From Epiperipatus broadwayi (lineage: Eukaryota; Onychophora; Udeonychophora; Euonychophora; Peripatidae), in contig JAQFVV010006246.1 of NCBI GenBank assembly GCA_028023455.1, positions 4,267,501-4,331,500 on the forward strand: DNA of 64,000 bases, in the 5' to 3' direction. The notes under the pieces are model-generated. The model saw only the letters and a program-made list of their open reading frames with translations, searched no databases and was not told the DNA's origin. This document shows, one piece after another, positions 12,621 through 22,662 of this stretch. Position numbers and translations under genes: made by a program. Position 1 is the stretch's first letter. Each line of letters starts with the position of its first letter.

Positions 12621-13311
12621 CATGATTGTAACATTTATTTAAAAAAAAAAAAAAAAGTTTATTCACACACACATTTAATTCTGCCTTTAAGAAAACTCAA
12701 TTGATATTTAAAAACTATTAGCAACTGAGAATATAGAATCTCTTTATCGATCTTAACCAGAATTTAAAAAACACAATTTTGTTCACCCATGCTGATTAAT
12801 ACATGTTACTAAGCTGCTCATCTATCATATAAATAATAATCACGTTGTAATTACAGTTACAGTAACAAGCATGTATCCAGTGGAAATTTAAGATTTTATC
12901 CTGCTAATTTCCATAAAGATCCCAAAGAAAAATCAAAGGATCACCTTTCAATTAAGAGCAAACTCCTTTCTATAAGAATCGTAAAGAACATTTCAATTAA
13001 ACATTTTTTTTTTTTTTTAAACTCCTGTCAAAAAAAGAGAGAAAATTAAAAGCTTTTTATATTTATCAAAAAAAAAAAGTAATAATAAAAGATAGAATAA
13101 TACTCAGAAAGTCATATGTAGTATATATATTAATAATTGCCCAAATTAGAACAATTTTATTTTAATTATTAAATTTGTTATGATTTAAAAAAAAAAAAGC
13201 AACAAATAAGAGAATTATTTAAAAATTTTATTTTTAATAATAATTTTTACTGACTGTAAAAACAAACACTTGTAAAAAAAAAAAAGAAGTGTTTTTCGTA
13301 GATTTTGACAA
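12621..13311. other. AT-rich noncoding stretch
   Basis: Poly-A/poly-T runs and short AT repeats only. A short direct repeat (ACTTAAAAGTTCAT, twice) lies just before it, at 12528-12554. Confidence 0.45.
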
Positions 13312-13326
13312 ATATTTAAAGTTGTC

Positions 13327-13432
13327 TTGCGTTGTTAGCCGAGAGGTATCGCAGCCGCCATGCAAGTAGTTGGTTGCAGACGGTTGTGGGTTCGCGTCCC
13401 GGCCGATGCTATGACATATGAAAAAAATATAT
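13327..13432 (+). mobile_element. short tRNA-derived SINE, copy 2 (best preserved ends)
   Basis: Starts GCGTTGTTAGCCGAGAGGT, has a B-box-like GTGGGTTCGCGTCCC, ends its head with CGATGC, and continues directly into TATGACATATGAAAAAAA and an AT run. The whole element is only ~106 bp. It is bounded by the target duplication ATATTTAAAGTTGTC (13312-13326) / ATATTTAAAGTTATC (13433-13447), 14 of 15 matching, which fixes both ends and shows insertion by retroposition. CpGs are retained, so this copy looks young. The head has a long variable-arm region, as in class II (Leu/Ser-like) tRNAs, but the parent tRNA is uncertain. Confidence 0.85.
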
Positions 13433-13447
13433 ATATTTAAAGTTATC

Positions 13448-14149
13448 ATTGGACTTTTTTCATAAGTGTAAAAAAGAAAGAAAAAAAACATAATACGAAC
13501 TTAAAATTTAACATTTCCTAAATATCTCATTATGTTCTAGAAATAGGAAGATTCAATTATGAAAACGACAAAATATTAAGAATATAAATCCATATTAATC
13601 TATTACTATAGGTATTCCTTTCTTTGAAAATAAAAAAATATTTTCTTAAGGAATTTCCAAGGCATGGTGTTTTACGAGTCTTGAATTGATTAATATTAAT
13701 GTTTTTTAATAACAATAGATTATAAAAAATGATCCAGAATAAATTCAAAACAAATATTTATCACACGTAGGGGGGAGAGCTGAGAGATTAAAAACTGTTA
13801 TTAGCGGATTAATTACAAAATAATTATTTATTTCTGATAAATATATATTCTGTAAGTACTTGAAGAGGGGACCCATTACGATAAAATTAGTTTTGTTAGA
13901 AAAATTATAATGCAATGAAGAGATCAATTAAATTGTATGACGTTATAATAATTTATAGCCTTTGCAATTACAATTCAATAAAACTCTGCCACAAAATCTT
14001 TATATATATTTAATTAGATATTTTTTTTATTCGACAATATTGATAAATGCACTTTATGTATTATGTTCCTGAGAGCACATGTTTTAAATGATAATTTTTT
14101 ATATATATTTAGCGTAATAATTAATACAATATATTACAATAGTCTTATA
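13448..14149. other. AT-rich stretch without recognised features
   Basis: No exon, RNA or element supported. Minus-strand open frames of about 60 codons here show no splice or start context. Confidence 0.45.
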
Positions 14150-14745
14150 TCACCTAATACATTGTTTAATATATTTATTTTCGTGAATGTCAAGGCCTAA
14201 TAGTGTAATTCAATCCGTTTCTATTGTGTACAGTATGGTACCATTCACGCGCTTAATAACTTTTGGTTAATACTGAGACTTTTAACGTAAGCGGATTGAC
14301 TATATCTAATAGTTGAGCAAGTGCATTTGAATTCAATAATTATCACAAATTTTGTCAATAGTGCGCATTTAAAGGTCTGTAATCTTTTCCTATTTGTAGC
14401 ATGACTCGACGTCATCTGATACTTGTAATATAAATAAAGTTAAGGTCAGAAGAGATCTGAAATTACAATTAGTTTTTACCGACCAATTCCATCAATATTA
14501 AATTAATTATTCGGTCTTGGATATTCTACAATTTGTCATATTTTTAATTTTTTTTTTTAAATTAAATTAATACCTGCATATGTTTTTTTTTTTAAAAAAA
14601 AAAAGGAATTTGATTAGCTTAAATGTATTAAATTCTGGCCGAAGGATTTACTTTTTTCGTTAAAGTTAATAGTTGGAATTCTTAAGGGATTTATCTCCGA
14701 TTTAACAACTGATAAGGAGTAAGCGTGCATTCGGACATTAGCAAC
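14150..14745 (+). promoter_or_regulatory. CpG-retaining upstream region of the signal-peptide exon
   Basis: Immediately upstream of the first coding exon, CpGs are noticeably denser than in most of the window (for example CACGCGC, GTGCGC, CTCGACGTC, ACCGACC, GGCCGAAG, GTGCATTCGGA). In an otherwise CpG-poor genome this suggests an unmethylated or constrained promoter and 5' UTR. I cannot place a transcription start: no convincing TATA box can be told apart from the AT background. Confidence 0.4.
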
Positions 14746-14843
14746 ATGATGCGGTCTGCACGTACCGCTATCGCTGCTCTAATTTTATGCTTGTTAGAAT
14801 TTACGGATAGCAGTTTGAAACAAGAAAGAAATGCAATTTCACA
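14746..14843 (+). CDS. first coding exon, secreted or membrane protein (signal peptide)
   Basis: The open frame starts at one of two adjacent ATGs (14746, 14749) after GCAAC and runs 32 codons plus two bases. The protein begins with a positively charged n-region (MMRSAR), then a hydrophobic core (IAALILCLLEF) and a polar stretch (TDSSLKQERN), a classical signal peptide. The exon ends at CACA|GTAAGTAT, a strong donor. The frame stops soon after the donor, so splicing is required. The two leftover bases (CA) combine with the first base of the exon at 56869 to give a Gln codon, in frame. CpG density is raised here too. I infer the first exon of a cell-surface or secreted protein gene on the + strand; identity is unknown beyond the downstream exon. 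Confidence 0.7.
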
Positions 14844-14849
14844 GTAAGT

Positions 14850-15457
14850 ATAATTCTTTTATAATCTAGCGTAAATTAAAATGCTTTTTTTTTTTCTTAA
14901 ATAAAAAAAGAGATTTTGTAAAAATACTCCTCTCATTTCACAAACTTTTTCTAATGACTCTTTGAAAAAGTTTGCTTTTAAACTAACAAAAAAAAATTAG
15001 TATGAAGTGAAACTAATTTAAAATTATATATATATTGTGGTTACAGTGTAGAAAAGGGCTCATTAAAGTTCCTTTCATTTCTGTTCTTTTTCCAAAAACA
15101 GGCTAACTAAGATTAAATCATAATATGAACGTCTTCCATATAGTTCATTCTGATCCTCAAATTCGAACCCAATATATGAAACAAAAAGTTAAGGCGGCAA
15201 TACGTCGTAAAAGACTTGCTACTAGTTCGCCTATCTAGCAGCCAGAATACTCAAAAGTCTGCTCTAAAGCAGCCACATTAAAAAAAAAAAAATGCCAATA
15301 AAAATGTAATTTTTTTTTTTTTAAAAAGCTTACTTTGAATTTTAAGTTTCACAAAGGTGATTAGAAACAAACTACGTGGTTAACACATGCCCTAGCAAAC
15401 TTGGGATTTATTTTAGGTACTCCATTTACTTAATCACCCAGATATTGATCCGTAATG
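14850..15457. other. intron start, no recognised element
   Basis: AT-rich with long T and A runs. It contains a small CpG-bearing segment near 15190-15230 but no open frame or RNA fold that I can support. Confidence 0.4.
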
Positions 15458-15467
15458 AGAATCTACT

Positions 15468-15562
15468 CTTTTTTTCATATATCAAATGCGTTGTCCGGGA
15501 AGCGAACCCGGGCCAGCTGCTTGGAAGGCAGCTATGCTAATCATTAGGCCATCAACGCTTGA
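15468..15562 (-). mobile_element. short tRNA-derived SINE, copy 3, with near-intact tRNA-Gly(TCC) head
   Basis: The 72-nt minus-strand head at 15558-15487 folds as a cloverleaf. It has a six-pair acceptor stem (GCGTTG/CAACGC, with an A-A mismatch at the seventh pair), a perfect 5-bp anticodon stem GCTGC/GCAGC around CTTCCAA (anticodon TCC), and a perfect T stem CCGGG/CCCGG with loop TTCGCTT. After the head comes TTTGATATATGAAAAAAA, matching the tail of the other short SINEs. The target duplication AGAATCTACT (15458-15467) / GGAATCTACT (15565-15574) shows retroposition, so I call it a SINE and not a host tRNA gene. Confidence 0.75.
15487..15558 (-). tRNA. tRNA-Gly(TCC)-like sequence, probably a SINE head or pseudogene
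   Basis: Box A (TGGCCTAATGATTAGCA) and box B (GGGTTCGCTTCCC) are present, and the anticodon arm is perfect. Against a working gene: a mismatch at acceptor pair 7-66, a diverged D stem, no T-run terminator directly downstream on the minus strand, and flanking target duplications. It may still be transcribed by Pol III. Confidence 0.45.
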
Positions 15563-15574
15563 CGGGAATCTACT

Positions 15575-16398
15575 TATTCCTAAATACGAGTAAAACCAGA
15601 ATGGTATTTGAAGCTTTTTTTGTTTTATTTAATGAATGGTTATTTTTTTTGAGCAGTTTTATATAAGATTACACTCATTTTTTTATATGGGTAGGCCTAC
15701 AATACAGCAATAGGCGGTGAACAACTACATCCAGTTCTGCATAAATTGTCTCAGTTAAAAGTACAATTAAAAATTATTATAAATCTGGCTGTTTTAGAAT
15801 GATACTGTTCTCATATTGAACTAATTTAATGGTATAAAAAAATTAATTTCAAAGTGCAACCCACCACACATCTACACTTGTTTGCAAACATGTTACAAGT
15901 TTCTTTTAATTAGCCAGTTTATAGCTAATATTTCACTATGAATAAAATCGAAATCTGGCTATTACTAGCTAGATAGAAAAAGTTCCAGTTTAATCTGAGT
16001 TAGTCAAATTAGTACCACTTTGAACATAGGTGCATGTTTTTGTTTGTTTTTTTATGAGCATATTTAACTTAATTTTTTTTTTTTTTTTTTAAAGAAAGCC
16101 TTAAATCTTTGACATTGACATTAATTTTAAGAAATTCTCCTATGTTAATCATTTCAATTTTTATGTACCCAATAAAAATAATTTCTCTTACATATAGAAT
16201 TTGTATTTACAACTAAATTGAGAATCTCTGCAATGAAGTGTCTATTGTCAAACATTAATTAGCAGTTTATTGGAGGATAGTCTTTCTGAATATAATTTAT
16301 ATCATTGATGAAGATATTAGAAACTACAGAATTATCTTCTTCTTTTTTTATCAGTTTTGTAAAAAAAAAAAAAAAATTATAAAGAGAATTAGAACCTG
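15575..16398. other. intronic AT-rich sequence
   Basis: No element is recognised; there are long T runs near 16073-16091 and a poly-A near 16363-16377. Confidence 0.4.
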
Positions 16399-16708
16399 GG
16401 TTTTTCTGAAGGTTTGTGGTGATGGTGTTCTAGTTGTATTTTTATATTGGACTATTTTCTTCATCTAATATATGTATTGAATGTCTTTAAAAAAATTAAC
16501 TTTATTTAAATATTTCAAATACATTAAACTGTTACTAATAGTACATTAAACAGGTTAATATATGCACAATGTTTTGAGAGGTATTAGCTCCCTCTTCTTC
16601 AGGTGTTGCTGGTCTGATCAGTGACAGTATTAGCATGGGATTCGAACCTGGGTTCTTAGATTTTTGAGTTTTGAAATTTAAGGTAATGCTCTAACCAACA
16701 GCCATTAT
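16399..16708 (-). mobile_element. longer tRNA-derived SINE, copy A
   Basis: On the minus strand the head reads GCTGTTGGTTAGAGCATTAC (box A TGGTTAGAGCA) and then has GGTTCGAATCCCATGC (box B) about 50 nt later. A ~230-nt non-tRNA body follows, with landmarks ACTGTCACTGATCAG, CAGCAACACCTGAAGAAG, AATACCTCTCAAAACATTG and AATAAAGTTAATTTTT, and the end CACAAACCTTCAG. Related copies are at 17335-17605 (+) and 36700-37220 (+). The ~310-bp length and Pol III boxes fit a conventional tRNA SINE. It is distinct from the short SINE family in this window. Confidence 0.75.
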
Positions 16709-16805
16709 GCCAAAGGCAATAGTCTGTAGTAATTTCATATACTCATCTATGAGGTTCCTCCTGATTTCTTCACTTTTTCCCAAGAGCAAAGTTGATTAGT
16801 GGTTT

Positions 16806-17215
16806 CCATACATCAGGGATCCCCAACCTTTTTGCTTTCAAGAGCACATTCTATAATATCGGCCAGGTGGCGGGCACCATTTATTTTTTCCAATCAGGTG
16901 ACTGGCACCATTTATTTTTTCAATGTAAATTTATAGTTGGATATTGTTAATAATACACATAATGTACAAAAAAATATTTATTTCAAAAATAAAATTTTAA
17001 CATGTAATTGTTTATATTTTTACGCTGTAAAAGTATAGTATGCCCTACAATTTGATTACAATATAATACAATAATTTATAAGAAATTTTAAAAATTAAAT
17101 TTATTTGTATCAGATAAATAATTTTTTATCGTGTTAGGATAGTGGCGGGCACACAAAATGGTCTGCGGGCGCCATGGTGCCCGTGGGCATAGGGTTGGGG
17201 ATCCCTTCCATACAT
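16806..17215 (+). mobile_element. hAT-type MITE with 8-bp target duplication
   Basis: A 394-bp noncoding element (16814-17207) starts CAGGGATCCCCAACC and ends GGTTGGGGATCCCTT, near-perfect terminal inverted repeats of the CAGNGGTCCCCAACC type known from hAT elements. It is flanked by the 8-bp direct repeat CCATACAT (16806-16813 and 17208-17215), the hallmark target duplication of hAT. Inside are two GGTGGCGGGCACC/GGTGACTGGCACC-like units and an AT-rich centre. No transposase is encoded. A rearranged relative lies at 18358-18668. Confidence 0.9.
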
Positions 17216-17334
17216 TATGTATAGTCACACTAGGTAGACTTATGGGATTTTTTGATATTGGCGAGTGAGCAGCTTCTTTAAATTTTCTTCTTTGTACCTT
17301 TTATTCTCCATCCAATATTTTTGTATTTTCCTAA

Positions 17335-17605
17335 TTGAACATGTGTTCATTGACATTTAAAACTCAAGAATCTAAGGACCCAGGTTTGAATCCCATGCTA
17401 GTACTGTCACTAGTCAGCCAGCAACACCTGGAAAAGAGGGGAAACTAATACCTCTCGAAATGTTGTGCATATACTAACCTGTTTGATGTGCTATTATTAA
17501 CAGTTGAATGTATTTGGAATATTTAAATAAAGTTAAATTTTTCTAAACACATATATTAGATGATGGAAATAATCCAATATAAAAATACAATAATTACAAC
17601 CCATT
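17335..17605 (+). mobile_element. longer tRNA-derived SINE, copy B
   Basis: Shares CAAGAATCTAAGGACCCAGG, then TTTGAATCCCATGC (box B), GTACTGTCACTAGTCAG, CAGCAACACCTGG, AATACCTCTCGAAATGTTG and AATAAAGTTAAATTTTTC with the copies at 16399 and 36700. The 5' tRNA half is diverged (GTGTTCATTGACATTTAAAA in place of a clear A box). With copy A it forms an inverted pair around the hAT MITE. Confidence 0.75.
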
Positions 17606-18370
17606 TCTACAGAGAACATTGGATTTCAACCAACCAAAAAAAAAAAAAAAAGCTGGATTTAAAAAGTGATTGTAGTATAGTGGATCATATCAGAGTATTG
17701 AGAGAAATTATAGAAGGGGATAAATAAATATGAGTTGCCATTATGCTTTGGATTTGTAGATTATGAAGAGGCATTTGATTCTGTAAGCATTTCTTCAGAG
17801 ATCAAGCATTGGATCATCAAAGAATAGTCTCTGGATAATGGCATTCTACAGAGTATAAAAATGTAATGGGAATAGTTACATAATAATACTAGGGTTAACA
17901 TTGAGGATAACTATATCCAATGTAACAGGAACAGTTACATTATTAAACAATTTAAAACAAAACAAAACTCTCCATACAGTAGTGCCATCTTGTGCAACAA
18001 GAGCAATCAATGGATGCCAGAAGGCTTGTGCATAAAATCCCTATCTAGTGCCTACTCATCCAATATCCCCAGACTAGTTTCTGGCTTGTGGCCTTCGTCA
18101 GTGAAGAGCCTTGGATCTGAGAGCACTGTATGGAGAGTTTTGCTTTGTTTTGAATTGTTTAATAATTATGTGCTAGTATGAGATAGTGATCATGTGATGA
18201 ACAGTTACATTACATAATAATACTAAGAAGGTTAACATTGAGAAGGGTGACTCCATATCCAAAACTTTTTACAGCAGTGCTACAAGAAGTAAAAAGTATT
18301 TTGTGTTTAAAATGGAGAGTTTAATGATTATTTATCATTTAGATTTTGCAGATGTTTTGTGTATTATTAA
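17606..18370 (+). pseudogene. RTE-type LINE fragment, RT region, with element insertion
   Basis: The plus strand carries the same RT landmarks as the 8.7-9.4-kb copy, in order: a FNQPK-like segment with an A run (17617-17652), DHIRVLREIIE (near 17680-17715), a LWICRL*YEEAFDS frame-shifted block near 17750-17780, GDSIS-like sequence near 18250, and MESLM..YHLDFAD near 18310-18345 (family LNHLRFADD). Stops and frameshifts are frequent. A 256-bp palindromic element (17943-18198) is inserted in it, and flanking LINE sequence around 17870-17925 appears again at 18205-18260, so there is also a local duplication. Confidence 0.65.
17943..18198 (-). mobile_element. palindromic retroposon-like element, copy b
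   Basis: Inverted ends extend inward from ATTATTAAACAATT...CAAAACTCTCCATACAGT on the left to ACTGTATGGAGAGTTTTG...AATTGTTTAATAAT on the right, about 40 bp. Shared body motifs are GGATGCCAGAAGGCTTGTGC, CCTACTCATCCAATATCCCC and CTAGTTTCTGGCTTGTGG. A unique tail on the right ends GTGATCATGTGATG. The target duplication is GAACAGTTACATTA (17929-17942 and 18199-18212), 14 bp exact. No coding capacity is seen. The long duplication with a one-sided tail argues for retroposition, while the inverted repeats look like a foldback. Confidence 0.8.
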
Positions 18371-18668
18371 CAATATCCAACTAATTTACATTGAAAAAAT
18401 AAATGGTGCCCCACCTCCTTGTTGAAAAAATAAATGGTGCTTGCCACCTGACCAGTATTATAGAATGTGCTCTTAAGTGCAAAAAGGTTGGGGACCCCTG
18501 CCCTACAATTTGATTACAATATAATACAATAATTTATAAGAAATTTTAAAAATTAAATTTATTTGTATCAGATAAATAATTTTTTATTGTGTTCAGATAG
18601 CGGCGGGCACACATAAAATGGTCTGTGGGTGCCATGGTGTCTGCGGGCATAGGATTGGGGACCCCTGC
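18358..18668. mobile_element. rearranged hAT MITE (left half inverted)
   Basis: Bases 18358-18499 match the reverse complement of the left end of the MITE at 16814. That puts its terminal repeat (GGTTGGGGACCCCTG) in the middle. Bases 18500-18668 then continue with the right half in direct orientation (CCCTACAATTTGATTACAAT onward) to a normal right end GGATTGGGGACCCCTG. About 85 bp of the original centre are missing. Confidence 0.8.
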
Positions 18669-18988
18669 TGTAGTTTATTGATAATGGTTGATGATGATCT
18701 GATTTTAGGTGTTATATCTATTACTATCCAGTACAATACAATCCATGCTAGGCATATTACATATGTGACTGTTAGCTCTCAGACTTCTGAATATTATCAC
18801 ATTCTTTGATTAGTTAATAGTGCCTTGCATGCTTTTTTTTGCTAAAATTGAGATCAAAAATTGTTGAAGAACCTGGACACTATCTAAATATTTAAATGTA
18901 TGATAAATGCCTTGAAAGTTTAAAAAAATGCAAAATTTTAATCAACATGTGGAACACTGAATTTATTGTGATGTGAATTTTATATACA
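18669..18988. other. intronic AT-rich sequence
   Basis: No element is recognised. Confidence 0.4.
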
Positions 18989-19064
18989 CTATATACAAAG
19001 GTGTGATCTTATACTGATCCTATAATTACATAGGATCAGTATATGATCATACCTTTGTATATAG
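18989..19064. repeat. 76-bp near-perfect hairpin
   Basis: CTATATACAAAGGTGTGATC...ACTGATCCTAT, then a 6-base loop, then ATAGGATCAGT...GATCATACCTTTGTATATAG. The ~35-bp arms pair almost completely. It is probably a small foldback MITE. Confidence 0.75.
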
Positions 19065-19209
19065 CATATGTAATAAACATAAATGGATATTTATTGAAGC
19101 CATATCTGCTTGAAAATGAGCACTCAATATTGCAGCTATATGCATATTAGCATTTTAATAATTTGATTATAGATTGACATAATGATGGTAATCACTAAAA
19201 AAAAGAAAG

Positions 19210-20120
19210 CTGTTAAATGTGAAGAATACAGGCTAAGTGTATTTGTTATCTCGTACTTCTAAAGTTTTATAGAGAATTTATGGGAAGTTAGAATTATTAT
19301 ATTGAACAATTTGATTTTTGGAGAGGAAAAGGTAAAAGATTCTATTGGTGTTATTAAAACAATTGCAAAGAAATATATTGAAAAAGATAATGGAATTGGT
19401 GTACATTTTGTAGATTTTGAAAAAGCATTTGATAGAGTAATCTGAAATAAACGTACGACCATCTTCAAAGTAAAGGATTATTTTGATAGAAGATTGATTT
19501 AGAATATGTATACTAGATAAAGTGAATATAGAAAGAGAAGTTAGGAAAGGATGCAGTATGTCACCAGTTCTTTTTAATTTAGAAATGTTATTTAGATTGG
19601 AGGAGTAAATGTTAAAGGTAGAATGAATAAGATTTGCAGCCAATATGACTTGTAGTTGTAAATGAAAAGTATCTTCAGAATATTTTGGATAAATTAGAGG
19701 AAGGCCATTTGGAATATGGAATGAAGATTAATGTTGAAAAGACTAAATGTTTATGGACAGAGAGAAATGCAAAAAGACTGCAAATTGAAATCCATGATAA
19801 CAGTTTAATTGGTAAAGGAATTTAGACATTTGGATAGTTGGTTGAGTGGGGATGGAAGAAGTGGAGATGCAGTTAAAAGAATAGCATTGAAAAAGGAGGC
19901 ATTTATGAAGAGAAAGAAAATATTTTGTGAACCTTTGAAAACAATTAAAGAAAAATAATTAAATACTATGTGTGAGTGTACTATTGTGTGTTTGTAAAAC
20001 ATGGATAATGATTAATAAAATTGGAAACAAATTGGAAGCCTTTTGAGATGTGGTCATGAAGAAGAATGGAAATTAGTTGGATGATTCTCACAGAATGTGT
20101 TGCAGTGAACTATTTCCAAA
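19210..20120 (+). pseudogene. non-LTR retrotransposon fragment (second LINE type)
   Basis: On the plus strand, decayed frames give KDNGIGVHFVDFEKAFDRV near 19390-19440, which is RT motif A in a context different from the RTE copies. After further stops come MKINVEKTKCLWTERNAKRL near 19720-19785, EFRHLGSWLSGDGRSGDAV-like sequence near 19820-19870 and a GNKLEAFEMWS-like segment near 20020-20055. Those last are typical of the region following the RT in LINE ORF2 proteins. At least six disruptions are present, so the copy is inactive. The minus-strand open frames here are shadows. Confidence 0.7.
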
Positions 20121-22662
20121 GATAAGGATCCTATCCCTCCAAAAATTGTGCATTAATGGTCACAATATGATTGTATGCCATCATCATGAATCAAGTGTAA
20201 ATATTGCAATTAATTTTTCCACAGTGATTTTTTTTAAAAATAATAAAAAAATTAAATGTAAATATTAAATGTTTTCTAGCAGGTATTTTTTTGTAAACAT
20301 TTTTGGGGGCACCTGAAAACTACATTTTATGAAAAAATACAGGCTACCATGTTGGTTTATTGGAAAACTTACAAGTATCTTATAAATTACACTTTTAATT
20401 AGTATATTAACATATATTAAGCAATATATATACATATTCAAATTGTATTTAGATAATGAATGATAACTGTATTTTTTTTTTAAATTTACTTATTGCATAC
20501 ATTTTTAAGGCAGTACATCTGGTATGGTGAAATTTTTAGACTATCATTGAATCACAATACTACAAATTGTTCAATCTCATCAATTATATACTGCATTTGT
20601 AGCTGCAGTTCTTTATTCAGCAGAGATAGTCAGCAAAACTATTTCCTGATGCTTTTTGGCTTGATTTCTAAATACTATCACTTAGATAAGCAGTAAAACA
20701 TTGGTGCAAAGCTAATATGTTCACATAAGATCTTTTCTTTACTTATTCTAATCACAACAATAATCAAAACTAATTAATGTTTTTTTACTAAATTTAGATT
20801 TTTCAAGGCACAAACTACAAAGACATTTCAGAAATTTGTCTGAAAAAAAAATCTAAAATATTTGACTATGATTAGTGTCTATTTCTGCTGAGTTTGAGCA
20901 TTATGAATATGACCTTGTAAGTTGAAAGCATTGCTCAGCTAAATATTTAAAATTTAAATAAATTAATCTTTTCTTTGGAAATGAATAAAGAGAAATGAAG
21001 TTGAATTATTCCATGTGTTTGTGTTCAGTTTAAAAAGATAAATTAATCTTTGAGTTTTAAAGTTTATATTTGGCTAGGGAATATGAATAATCTCTAGTGC
21101 GTTAAATTAATGATTAATCATCTTCTGTCAAAGTTATTATGATTGCAGTACATTTAACACTTGTAAATAAAAATATATTAAATTACAGATATAATTGTCA
21201 GTCAATTGCTTGTTTGTGAACAGTTGTTTTTAATAAAAGGAAACCTATACCTTATATATATATTAAACATTTGAATTTCATTATCTAGATACATTTTTCA
21301 ATCATGATATAATCAAGGCCAAAAACAGTAAAAAGTAGAAGAGCAAGTCGAAAACTTATGTTGTAGCAAATAATAATAGAATTTGCCCTTATTTTAAACT
21401 AAATGGTAAATCCTTGTTTTTAGCTTAAATTAGGGTTATTATATACATCGTATCATTTGCTGAATCATATTATTTGATAATGAAGATGAATAAATTGTCA
21501 TAAAAATTATAGAAACAAAATTTTTTTGTTTAGGCTTAAACAAGGGATCACAGATAGCTTTATTATTTTTAAATATTGATATATATATGTATGTATAAAC
21601 AGATTTATAATATATGTTATATAATAATTCTGTGTGTGCGTATAGAATAACAACAGCTGTGATAGCTGAAGAAAAGCTTTTCCAAATGTCTCAAAATGAA
21701 TAGTAGTGAAAACATTCATTAGTGGACTATTTTGCAGTAAGAATTATTGCAATTCTTTTTTATATATATACATAAATAATTATCAGGTGATTGATTATAA
21801 ATCAGCTTTTGTAACTGAAAATTTGCTTTGAAATTGTTGCCTAAAAACATCTTAAAATCTTCAGATTTAAATCACAAAGTTTTTGGTAATATTACTTTAA
21901 CCTGATTTTGAGAACCAATTATATATTTCATCTCATTAAATGAAATTTATGAAAAATTTCTTCAGTGTATTTTTAGCAGCAAATGGAAATTTTAATAAAC
22001 CGCATTCATTAACATTTTCAAATATACTTATATAGACAATGGTTTTTCTCAAAACTAATTTTAATATGCTGGGTTTTTTTTTTTTTTTTTAGAAACATTA
22101 AATCTTGTTAACTTAATGAACACTTGATTTAAAACAAAAAAAAAATGTTTGGTTTATAGTTTGAATTTATATGGCTTAAAAGTAAAAAAAATATATGCAA
22201 AGGTCATCTAATTTATTAATTGTAGATTGCCCATAAATATCCTGTAAAAAATAAATCGAGTATTCATTTTTAGATTGAATTTAAAATCCAGATTATCAAA
22301 TAAAATAATTTAATGGATATTACATTTAACATTTTTTATACATTGTAGTTAGTGTAATAGGCCTCTTATAAGGACTTATTCTATGAAATTAAAAGACAAG
22401 CTAAAATATATAGCTGCTTTTTCATATTTCAAATGACTGCATTTATCTACAATTGTGCTAAATGGTAGAAATCACATTTTTCTAATATTTTTTTTATTGT
22501 TTCGTAATACTCATTTGCCTAGTTACATTGATCTCATTTTTGAACAAAAATCATGCATTGATATATTTTACTTCAATCTGCAACATCATTGGTTTTATTC
22601 AAAATATGTATTTAAAATATCAACTACACATTTTATCTTTTTAAAATAGTTCATAATTTTCC
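20121..22662. other. intronic AT-rich sequence
   Basis: No exon or element can be supported. It contains T/A homopolymers (for example 22076-22091) and TATATA microsatellites. Confidence 0.45.

Noticed and set aside
19259-19643. Minus-strand frames of 69 and 121 codons
   Set aside because: They are antisense shadows of the plus-strand LINE fragment with the VDFEKAF motif.
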